In this document: positions 1-5,626 of the stretch, in pieces
Position numbering within the stretch: the stretch's first letter is position 1
Layout: each line of letters starts with the position of its first letter
Assembly (NCBI GenBank): GCA_964442325.1
Contig: CAYTYX010000024.1
Location: 1-6,480, forward strand
Origin: CAYTYX01 sp964442325
Lineage (GTDB): Bacteria > Patescibacteriota > Saccharimonadia > Saccharimonadales > UBA10212
Reading direction: 5' to 3'
Length of the DNA stretch: 6,480 nucleotides
The notes under the pieces: generated by a model
What the model saw: only the letters and a program-made list of their open reading frames with translations
Told to the model about the DNA's origin: nothing
Database searches by the model: none
Program-made: the position numbers and the translations under genes

Positions 1-344
1 ACCTTTACCCCCTCTTCTAGCACCGATATGTCCATGGTGTAGATCTCGATATCGCACATAGCCTCAAAATAATAGATCTCTTGGCCGATGTAAACGTCTT
101 GGTTGACCAAAGCTTTAAATGCCAGCATAAGTGAGAAAACATCGCCAGGGCCATAAATAGCCTCAACCCCCAGCGCGCCACTATTTGATATAAGATAGCG
201 CTTCACAAATCCAGATTTTATAAGATTGAATGTCTTGGAGCCCTCGGTTGTCTGCAGTACCTGGCCTTTGACACGCTTCTGCAGCCGGCCTTTTGTCAAA
301 AATAACTTATGTAGTGCATCGATGGATATTTTTGGTAATGCCAT
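1..344 (-). CDS. Crp/Fnr-family transcriptional regulator, N-terminal cyclic-nucleotide-binding-like domain (partial, runs off left edge)
   Basis: Reading the minus strand from the ATG at 344-342 gives 114 uninterrupted codons to the window edge. The product starts MALPKISIDALHKLFLTKGR. Residues 26-75 show the jelly-roll pattern of the Crp/Fnr sensor domain: KGQVL (26-30), LIKSGFVKRYLIS (41-53) and YGPGDVFSL (64-72), followed by an IYYFEAMCDIEIYTM strand (90-104). The C-terminal helix-turn-helix expected in this family would lie beyond the left edge and is not seen. The FGE(L/S)...R-x-A phosphate-binding cassette of true cAMP binders is not visible, so the ligand is unknown. Only one cysteine (97) is present, which argues against an FNR-like iron-sulfur cluster in this part. 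The start is forced, because the codon just upstream is an in-frame TAG. No Shine-Dalgarno sequence precedes it. The gene is divergent from ileS and its start lies inside a 26-bp palindrome, which suggests autoregulation (inference). Confidence 0.82.
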   Translation of the reverse strand, partial: MALPKISIDALHKLFLTKGRLQKRVKGQVLQTTEGSKTFNLIKSGFVKRYLISNSGALGVEAIYGPGDVFSLMLAFKALVNQDVYIGQEIYYFEAMCDIEIYTMDISVLEEGVK

Positions 345-366
345 CTATGTATAAGTATATAGATGG
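341..366. promoter_or_regulatory. 26-bp near-palindrome over the Crp/Fnr gene start: candidate operator
   Basis: The arms CCATCTAT (341-348) and ATAGATGG (359-366) are perfect inverted repeats around a 10-nt centre. Two further base pairs of TA symmetry lie inside the centre after one mismatch. The site covers both the start codon (342-344) and the candidate -10 box (354-359) of the Crp/Fnr gene. A bound dimer there would block transcription, and Crp/Fnr proteins bind inverted repeats of about this length as dimers. The half-sites do not match the E. coli CRP or FNR consensus. Operator function is inferred. An RNA hairpin is less likely because a leaderless transcript would lose one arm. Confidence 0.55.
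354..359 (-). promoter_or_regulatory. Candidate -10 box (TATACT) of the Crp/Fnr gene, likely leaderless
   Basis: TATACT on the minus strand ends 9 nt before the ATG at 344, so transcription starting the usual 6-8 nt downstream would begin within about 1-3 nt of the start codon. No convincing -35 element stands out at 16-18 nt upstream. The hexamer lies in the centre and inner arm of the 341-366 palindrome. Confidence 0.45.
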
Positions 367-434
367 GTTCGCGGGCAAGGAAGCGGGCTTAACTAAATCC
401 ACCTCAATAACTCCTATAATTCTGATTGTTTTAT

Positions 435-443
435 TGATAAAAT
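435..443 (+). promoter_or_regulatory. Candidate extended -10 promoter for ileS
   Basis: TGATAAAAT fits the extended -10 form TGnTAnnnT and would give a leader of about 30 nt before ileS. A perfect TATAAT at 415-420 is a competing or additional -10 box, with a start near 427. Neither has a clear TTGACA-like -35 at standard spacing. Upstream, GCGGGC is directly repeated (371-376 and 383-388), and AAGC-GG-GCTT (381-390) is a short inverted repeat. Their role is unknown. No T-box leader features were seen; the 136-bp gap is too short for one and the AGGGTGG-type antiterminator box is absent. Confidence 0.4.
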
Positions 444-465
444 GACCTAAAGAGCACAACTAAGC

Positions 466-470
466 GAAGG
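466..470 (+). promoter_or_regulatory. Shine-Dalgarno-like GAAGG supporting the ileS TTG start
   Basis: GAAGG ends 10 nt before the TTG at 481. An in-frame TAG at 472-474 rules out any start further upstream, and no ATG follows in frame before the catalytic N-terminal motifs. The site therefore supports TTG 481 as the true start. It is the only gene in the window with a plausible Shine-Dalgarno sequence. Confidence 0.5.
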
Positions 471-480
471 TTAGGTAAAC

Positions 481-3366
481 TTGGTAGAACGCAACCCAAA
501 ATCGGCTAGCGCCCAACTAGAAGAATCTGTGTTGGCTCGCTGGAACAAAGACCAGACTTTCGAAAAAAGCCGCGAGATTAGGCAGGGCAGTGAAGTCTTT
601 AGCTTTTATGATGGGCCGCCGTTTGCCAACGGCCTGCCGCATTTCGGCCACAGTCTGGTTACTAGTATTAAAGACGCGATGGGCCGCTACAAGACAATGC
701 AAGGCTTTTACGTTGAGCGCCGTAATGGCTGGGACTGCCACGGGCTGCCGGTAGAATTTGCCATCGAGAAGCAGTTGGGTATAAGCGGCAAGAAACAAAT
801 CTTAGAACTTGGGCTAGATAAGTTTAACCAGGCCTGCCGCGACTCAGTGTTTACCTATAAGAGCGACCACGAGGCATTTTACGAGCGAATCGGCCGCTGG
901 GCAGACACAGTCCACGCCTACGCAACAATTAACCGTGACTACACCGAAAGCGTCTGGTGGGTAATGAAGCAAATCCACGACAAAGGCCTGCTATATAAGG
1001 GCCATAAAAGCCTGGCATACTGCCCACGCTGCGAAACCCCCTTAAGCAACTTCGAGCTCAACGAAGGCTACCGCGACAATGTCGAAGACCCTAGCTTATT
1101 TGTGAAGTTTAAGCTGACGGACGAAGACGCTTCGATGCTGGGCTGGACAACCACACCCTGGAGTCTGCCGGGCAACGCCGCACTTGCCGTCAAGCCGGAC
1201 GAGCAGTATGTATACGTGGAACTCAAAGGCGAATCGGACAAAACCGAGACATTGGTTGTAGCCAAAAAGCGACTTGAGGATGTATTTAAAAACGAGTCGA
1301 ACTACGAAGTCGTTAATGAATTGAGCGGGCAGGAACTGGTTGGCAAGACCTACCAGCCGCTATTTAAACTTGACGACTTGGGTGGTTATAAAAACAAAGC
1401 AAACCTCTATAAAATCTGGGCGGCTGACATTGTAGATATAGAAGACGGCACCGGCGTATTGCACGTGGCTCCGGCATTTGGTGAAGACGATTTGCTACTG
1501 GGCGAGTCCAGCGATTTTCCGGTTCTAGTCACAATCGACTCAAGCGGCCACGTTAAAAGTGGCGTTGGCTTAGCAGAAGCCGAGGGCAAGTTTTTTAAAA
1601 CCGCTGATCGGATAATTATTGAACACTTGAGCAAACAAGGCGCTGTCTTTGCCGCCGAAACGCTTCATCACACCTATCCGTTTTGCTACCGCTGCGACAC
1701 GCCGCTGCTGTACTATGCCGTCGACACCTGGTTTGTTAAGGTGTCTGATATCCGCCCAGATCTACTCAAAACCGCAGCCGAAGTTCACTGGACGCCGGCA
1801 CACATCAAGAACGGGCGTTTTGGCAAGTGGCTGGAAGGTGCCCGCGATTGGGCAGTCAGTCGCAACCGTTACTGGGGAGCGCCAATGCCGGTTTGGTCTA
1901 ATGTTGACGACCCCAACGATTACATAGTCATAGGTGGTATCGACGAGCTTAAAGAGTTAGCTGGCAACGATATCAAAGTCGATGATTTACACCGGCCGTT
2001 CATCGATGAGATTAGTTTTCAAAAAAATGGCAAAACTTACAAGCGTATCGAGGAAGTAATTGATTGTTGGTTCGAGAGCGGCTCAATGCCGGTTGCTCAG
2101 CAACACTACCCGTTTGAAAACGAAGCTAAATTTAAGAGTTCATTTCCGGCCGACTACGTGGGCGAAGGGCTGGACCAAACTCGGCTATGGTTCTACGTTC
2201 TACACGTCATTTCAACCATCCTATTTGAAAAACCAGCGTACGAGAATGTGCTAGTTAACGGCATGATTTTAGCGGCTGATGGTGAGAAGTTAAGCAAGAG
2301 GCTGCAGAACTATCCGCCGCTCGATGATGTCTTCGATGACGAAGGTGCCGACAGTCTGCGGCTGTATTTGCTTAGCAGTAACCAGGCTATGAGCGCCGAT
2401 TATATGCGCTTTAATCGTGACGGCGTCCGCGACATTAACCGTAATATTGTTGCCACACTGCTCAACAGCCACCGCTTTTTCAAGATGTACGCTAATATTG
2501 ATGGCTGGAAACCCAGCGGCAAGCTGGCAGAGCCAGCCAGCGATAATGTGCTAGACCAGTGGATTTTAGCTCGCCTAAACCAAACCATCAAAGAAGCTAC
2601 CAAGCAGGCCGACGATTACAAACTCGCCCGGGCCATCCAGCCGATTTTCGAGCTGATTGATGACACGAGCAACTGGTTTATCCGCCGCAGCCGACGTCGC
2701 TTCTGGAAAAGTGAGGACGACGCTGATAAATCGAGTGCATACGCCACGTTGCATTATGTCCTTGTGCGCACCAGCCAGTTGCTGGCTCCGTGGGCGCCAT
2801 TTGTCAGCGACTACGTCTACTCCGATTTAACCGGCGAAGCGTCGGTTCACCTAAGCGACTGGCCAAAATTAGGCAAGGTTGACCAGCAGCTGCTGGAAGA
2901 TATGAAGACCGCTCGAGGGATTATTGCTGAGGCTTTAAGCCAAAGGGCCGAAGCTAAAATTAAAGTTCGCCAACCACTAGCCGAACTGGCTGTGCCAACT
3001 GTGCCAGAACAGTTATTGGAAGTCATCGCCGACGAAGTTAATGTTAAAACCGTTAGCCCGGACGCCAAAGCCGTTAAACTCGACACCAAACTAACCGAGC
3101 AGCTGAAGGCCGAAGGCATTGCCCGCGAATTAATTCGCGCCATTCAAAACTTGCGCAAATCTGCAGATTTAAAAGTAGATGATCGTATAGTTTTGGCTAT
3201 CGAGAGCGAAGATAAGTTAGTTCGCCTGGCGGTCAGGGACTATAGCGACCTGATTAAAAAAGAAACTCTGGCACTCGAACTGGCCGACCAGCCGCAAGCT
3301 CATACCTTGGATGCAAAAATCGACGAAGCTGGCGTTAAAATATCTCTGTCAAATGCCAACTCTTAA
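481..3366 (+). CDS. ileS: Isoleucyl-tRNA synthetase, type 2 (eukaryote-like)
   Basis: This 961-residue cytoplasmic class I enzyme charges tRNA-Ile with isoleucine. The Rossmann-fold signature HFGH is at 54-57 after DGPPFANGLP, followed by GWDCHGLP (83-90). A CxxC pair at 181/184 lies in YCPRCETPLSNFE. The CP1 editing domain shows GWTTTPW (221-227) and GTGVLHVAPAFGEDD (323-337), including the conserved editing-site aspartate at about 337. A second CxxC (402/405) sits in YPFCYRCDTPL. DWAVSRNRYWG (456-466) and the KMSKS-equivalent KLSKR (603-607) complete the catalytic core. The anticodon-binding region includes DQWILARLN (692-700) and NWFIRRSRRRFW (731-742). The tail has ARELIRAIQNLRK (881-893), typical of the type 2 C-terminal domain, and lacks the C-terminal CxxC zinc motif of E. 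coli-type IleRS. The TPLSNFE and KxSKR signatures match type 2 (IleS2/eukaryotic) enzymes, which tend to be mupirocin resistant. It is somewhat shorter than typical type 2 enzymes of over 1000 residues. The start is TTG with a GAAGG motif upstream. Confidence 0.97.
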   Translation: MVERNPKSASAQLEESVLARWNKDQTFEKSREIRQGSEVFSFYDGPPFANGLPHFGHSLVTSIKDAMGRYKTMQGFYVERRNGWDCHGLPVEFAIEKQLGISGKKQILELGLDKFNQACRDSVFTYKSDHEAFYERIGRWADTVHAYATINRDYTESVWWVMKQIHDKGLLYKGHKSLAYCPRCETPLSNFELNEGYRDNVEDPSLFVKFKLTDEDASMLGWTTTPWSLPGNAALAVKPDEQYVYVELKGESDKTETLVVAKKRLEDVFKNESNYEVVNELSGQELVGKTYQPLFKLDDLGGYKNKANLYKIWAADIVDIEDGTGVLHVAPAFGEDDLLLGESSDFPVLVTIDSSGHVKSGVGLAEAEGKFFKTADRIIIEHLSKQGAVFAAETLHHTYPFCYRCDTPLLYYAVDTWFVKVSDIRPDLLKTAAEVHWTPAHIKNGRFGKWLEGARDWAVSRNRYWGAPMPVWSNVDDPNDYIVIGGIDELKELAGNDIKVDDLHRPFIDEISFQKNGKTYKRIEEVIDCWFESGSMPVAQQHYPFENEAKFKSSFPADYVGEGLDQTRLWFYVLHVISTILFEKPAYENVLVNGMILAADGEKLSKRLQNYPPLDDVFDDEGADSLRLYLLSSNQAMSADYMRFNRDGVRDINRNIVATLLNSHRFFKMYANIDGWKPSGKLAEPASDNVLDQWILARLNQTIKEATKQADDYKLARAIQPIFELIDDTSNWFIRRSRRRFWKSEDDADKSSAYATLHYVLVRTSQLLAPWAPFVSDYVYSDLTGEASVHLSDWPKLGKVDQQLLEDMKTARGIIAEALSQRAEAKIKVRQPLAELAVPTVPEQLLEVIADEVNVKTVSPDAKAVKLDTKLTEQLKAEGIARELIRAIQNLRKSADLKVDDRIVLAIESEDKLVRLAVRDYSDLIKKETLALELADQPQAHTLDAKIDEAGVKISLSNANS

Positions 3367-3367
3367 C

Positions 3368-3394
3368 TTGACGTTTAGTTGCTCATGCTAAAAT
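3368..3394 (+). promoter_or_regulatory. Candidate promoter for the VKOR-like gene: TTGACG-N15-TAAAAT with extended -10
   Basis: TTGACG (3368-3373) is a near-consensus -35 box. TAAAAT (3389-3394) is the -10 box, preceded by TGC to give an extended -10. The 15-nt spacer is short but tolerable with an extended -10. The hexamer ends exactly 8 nt before the ATG at 3403, so the transcript is predicted to start at or within 1-2 nt of that ATG. The 36-nt gap after ileS shows no terminator hairpin, so read-through from ileS is also possible. Confidence 0.5.
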
Positions 3395-3402
3395 TACCGC
3401 TA

Positions 3403-4008
3403 ATGGCTAGGCAAACAAAGACGACAGATTTCAGTAAATATATCGGCTGGATTTTACTTATCGGCGGACTGTTGGCTATGGTTGCTTCAATCCTGCTGGC
3501 AAACGAAGTGTTCACTCGCCTAAAAGACCCCAGCTATGTACCGGTTTGCAATCTTAACCCAATCCTAAGCTGCACTAGCGTGGCTGATAGCACCCAAGCC
3601 CACGCCTTTGGCTTTCCTAATTACTTTATCGGTATTGCCGGCTATGCAGTTGTTGCCACGGTCGGCGCCGCTACTTTGGCTGGCGCTCAGTTTAAGCGCT
3701 GGTTCTGGCGAGCCTTTATGGTTGGAGTGGCCTTGGCTACGGTTTTTATTCACTGGCTGATTTTTGAAACGCTTTACCGCATCGGGGCCCTATGTGTTTT
3801 TTGTATGGTTATTTGGTCGGCCACTTTGCCCATCGTTTTATACACCAAGCTCTATAACTTGCAGATGGGTAACTTACCATACCCCAAGCGTTTCGCTGGA
3901 ATGGTCAGGTTTGCTCAGCGCTACCATCTGGAGATCTTAATCGTCTGGTTTTTGATAATTATCGCCTTGATTCTAAAGCGCTTTTGGTACTACTGGAGCA
4001 CGCTTTAG
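3403..4008 (+). CDS. VKOR-family membrane thiol oxidoreductase (DsbB-like role), stand-alone
   Basis: This 201-residue integral membrane protein matches the vitamin K epoxide reductase family. Bacterial members pass electrons from a DsbA-like thioredoxin partner to quinone and so drive extracytoplasmic disulfide formation. All four key cysteines are present: the loop pair Cys49/Cys57 in VCNLNPILSCTSV, and the redox CxxC Cys131/Cys134 in LCVFC. Ser63, six residues after Cys57, and FGFPN (69-73) match conserved family positions. Hydrophobic segments lie near 13-34, 74-94, 101-121, 130-148 and 176-194. The C-terminal thioredoxin domain often fused to bacterial VKORs is absent, and its place is taken by a fifth hydrophobic segment and a basic tail. 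The start is set at ATG 3403. ATG 3385 and TTG 3379 are in frame but overlap the candidate promoter and have no Shine-Dalgarno sequence. The 3' end overlaps the convergent PAP2 gene by 36 bp. Electron acceptor and partner are not shown by the sequence. Confidence 0.9.
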   Translation: MARQTKTTDFSKYIGWILLIGGLLAMVASILLANEVFTRLKDPSYVPVCNLNPILSCTSVADSTQAHAFGFPNYFIGIAGYAVVATVGAATLAGAQFKRWFWRAFMVGVALATVFIHWLIFETLYRIGALCVFCMVIWSATLPIVLYTKLYNLQMGNLPYPKRFAGMVRFAQRYHLEILIVWFLIIIALILKRFWYYWSTL

Positions 4009-4866
4009 TAGCCGCTTGCCCCGAGCCATCAGCTTTGGCGTAAGCCAGTAGCCTCCAAAGGCATAGATTATGCCCATCAGCACATCAAACACGTAGTGTT
4101 CACCCTCATAGACAACACCGACATATATCAGTATTGGGTATAGCAAGCTTAACGCTCCCCAGCGGCGACCGTAGAGCTTAAATACAAAGATACTAAATAG
4201 TGTTGAAACGGCAGCGTGCAGGCTAGGTACAGCCGCAACTGGATTGGGTGCGATGTGATTATAAACAGACGGGAAGTTGTGAATGCCAAGACTAAACCAG
4301 ACACTGCTAGAAACTCTGACTATCGGCTGGATGTAGCCGTTTTGAGCCGCCAGCCAGGGCGGGGCAGTCGGCATAATCAAAAATGTTAAAAAGGCACCAA
4401 AGAAAACTGTTAGGTAAGTGGTAACTACTCGCCAATATTCATGGTCGCGCGTCTTCCAAACTAGCAGTGCCAGACCAAGTGGCACTACAAAAAACAGCAT
4501 ATACGGAATGTATAGCACGATGTCATACCAACTGGTGTGGCCCTTCCATAGCCAGTTCTGCAGATAAACGGTTGGTAAATTGCCAAACAAGTGTCTATCC
4601 ACAAATGGCGCCAGCGTGTAATTAACATGGTCGTTTAAAGTGTGGGCAATGCCACGAAATGATTCGTACACCAGCAATAAAATTACAAACGGTAGTAAAC
4701 GCTTAAGCATCTCTTTGGCTTGTCCAAAAATCATAAAGACGAAGGTTAAAAATATTACCAGCTTGTCCGGTGTCGGGAAGCTAGGTGTATTTATAAATAT
4801 GCCAACACAGACCGCCGTGCCAGCGATACCGAGTATCTGCAAGATTTTTTGTTTGAGTCTGTGCAC
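3973..4866 (-). CDS. PAP2-superfamily membrane protein (Aur1/inositol-phosphotransferase-like subgroup)
   Basis: This 297-residue polytopic membrane protein carries the PAP2 catalytic motifs: PSLHA at 214-218 (His217 as proton donor) and GEHYVFDV at 255-262 (His257 as nucleophile, Asp261). The usual KxxxxxxRP first motif is replaced by MPTAPPW (165-171), the arrangement of the PAP2_3 / Aur1-like branch, which includes lipid phosphatases and inositol-phosphate transferases. About seven or eight hydrophobic segments are visible, including 8-28, 35-49, 57-67, 114-137, 147-165, 219-230, 237-252 and 259-275, with basic residues at both ends. The likely role is hydrolysis or transfer of lipid phosphates at the outer membrane face. 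The exact substrate cannot be read from sequence. The start is GTG, forced by an in-frame TAG 9 nt upstream, with no Shine-Dalgarno sequence. The gene is divergent from the response regulator and convergent with the VKOR gene. Confidence 0.88.
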   Translation of the reverse strand: MHRLKQKILQILGIAGTAVCVGIFINTPSFPTPDKLVIFLTFVFMIFGQAKEMLKRLLPFVILLLVYESFRGIAHTLNDHVNYTLAPFVDRHLFGNLPTVYLQNWLWKGHTSWYDIVLYIPYMLFFVVPLGLALLVWKTRDHEYWRVVTTYLTVFFGAFLTFLIMPTAPPWLAAQNGYIQPIVRVSSSVWFSLGIHNFPSVYNHIAPNPVAAVPSLHAAVSTLFSIFVFKLYGRRWGALSLLYPILIYVGVVYEGEHYVFDVLMGIIYAFGGYWLTPKLMARGKRLLKRAPVVPKAL

Positions 4867-4874
4867 TGGTAACT

Positions 4875-4883
4875 ATTTTAACA
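4875..4883 (-). promoter_or_regulatory. Candidate extended -10 promoter of the PAP2 gene, likely leaderless
   Basis: On the minus strand TGTTAAAAT fits TGnTAnnnT. Its TAAAAT ends exactly 8 nt before the GTG start at 4866, matching the spacing at the VKOR and response-regulator genes. No Shine-Dalgarno sequence fits between them. No strong -35 element was found. Confidence 0.5.
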
Positions 4884-4931
4884 TCCTAGATACCTGAAAA
4901 AGCGCTCAGACTATTATCAGCTTGGGCGGAG

Positions 4932-4937
4932 TAAAAT
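4932..4937 (+). promoter_or_regulatory. Candidate -10 box (TAAAAT) of the two-component operon, likely leaderless
   Basis: TAAAAT ends exactly 8 nt before ATG 4946. No TG extension and no clear -35 element are seen. A GGAG at 4928-4931 could be read as a Shine-Dalgarno sequence, but it lies 14 nt from the ATG, which is too far for good use. The 79-bp divergent gap also holds a TCAG direct repeat (4905-4908 and 4917-4920) and the palindrome AGCGCT (4901-4906). Either could be a regulator site, but support is weak. Confidence 0.45.
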
Positions 4938-4945
4938 TAATAGGT

Positions 4946-5626
4946 ATGCGAATTTTGGTGATTGAAGACGAACATAAAATTGCCCAAGCAATCAAGCGTG
5001 GGTTGGAGCAGGAGAAATACGCCGTAGATATAGAATACGACAGCGACTCAGGCTTAGGCGCAGCCAAGAACACAGCTTACGACCTAATGATTATTGATCG
5101 GCTACTGCCGGGTTCTATGGAGGGACTCGATATCTGCAAGCAACTAAGAGCTTGCGGCATACAAACCCCAATTATTCTACTGACAGCTAAAAGCCAGCTG
5201 CGTGATCGGGTAGGCGGACTGAACGCCGGCGCCGACGACTACTTAACCAAACCATTCTCGTTCGAGGAACTATTGGCGCGCGTGCGAGCACTATTGCGCC
5301 GTCCGGCAGAAGTTAAAAATAACATCCTTAAAGTAGAAGACTTGGTTCTCGATACCCTAAACTTTGAAGTTAAGCGAGCCGGGCAGCCCATTCACCTGAG
5401 CTCTAAAGAGTTCGCGTTGCTGGAATATATGATGCGCAACCAGGGTCGCATTTTAAGTAAGGACAACCTAATTGAACACGTTTGGGATTTTGACGCCGAC
5501 ATCTTGCCCAATACCATAGAAGTATATATCGGCTACCTTAGAGGTAAGCTAGACAAGCCCTTTAAAGGACCGGGGCTGATCCACACTCGGCGCGGATTTG
5601 GCTACAAACTAGGGGCCGAGAAGTGA
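4946..5626 (+). CDS. OmpR/PhoB-family response regulator
   Basis: This 226-residue cytoplasmic regulator has a receiver domain at about 1-117. Its acidic pocket is Glu7-Asp8, the phosphoacceptor is Asp51 (DLMIIDRLLPG), the switch threonine is Thr80 and the conserved lysine is Lys102 in TKPF. A winged-helix DNA-binding domain follows at about 128-222, with LSSKEFALLEYM (151-162), the recognition helix near 188-203 and the wing HTRRGFGY (213-220). ATG 4946 is chosen because the first receiver strand begins there (MRILVIEDE). The in-frame TTG at 4922 would add eight unexplained residues and overlap the -10 box. The stop TGA overlaps the GTG of the downstream kinase gene, so the two are translationally coupled and form a cognate pair. 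The target genes are unknown; the divergent PAP2 gene is the nearest candidate. Confidence 0.95.
   Translation: MRILVIEDEHKIAQAIKRGLEQEKYAVDIEYDSDSGLGAAKNTAYDLMIIDRLLPGSMEGLDICKQLRACGIQTPIILLTAKSQLRDRVGGLNAGADDYLTKPFSFEELLARVRALLRRPAEVKNNILKVEDLVLDTLNFEVKRAGQPIHLSSKEFALLEYMMRNQGRILSKDNLIEHVWDFDADILPNTIEVYIGYLRGKLDKPFKGPGLIHTRRGFGYKLGAEK

Noticed and set aside
345..480. Possible T-box riboswitch upstream of ileS
   Set aside because: The gap is only 136 bp and lacks the T-box antiterminator sequence and a terminator hairpin.
517..3143. Several 60-98 codon frames on both strands inside ileS
   Set aside because: They are alternative-frame shadows of a fully supported synthetase gene. Their compositions are low-complexity or have no recognisable motif.
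3565..3753. 62-codon minus-strand frame inside the VKOR gene
   Set aside because: It is antisense to a conserved coding region and has no motif or promoter support.
3975..3984. AAAGCGCTTT as a bidirectional terminator
   Set aside because: It is a loop-free 10-bp palindrome without a U-tract and lies inside both coding regions.
4640..4897. 85-codon plus-strand reading frame opposite the 5' end of the PAP2 gene
   Set aside because: It lies almost entirely antisense to a well-supported PAP2 coding region and shows no domain or start signal.
5623..5626. Recoding of TGA as glycine (as in some CPR lineages)
   Set aside because: TGA ends the response regulator at the expected family length, directly coupled to the kinase GTG. 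No reading frame here needs TGA read-through.
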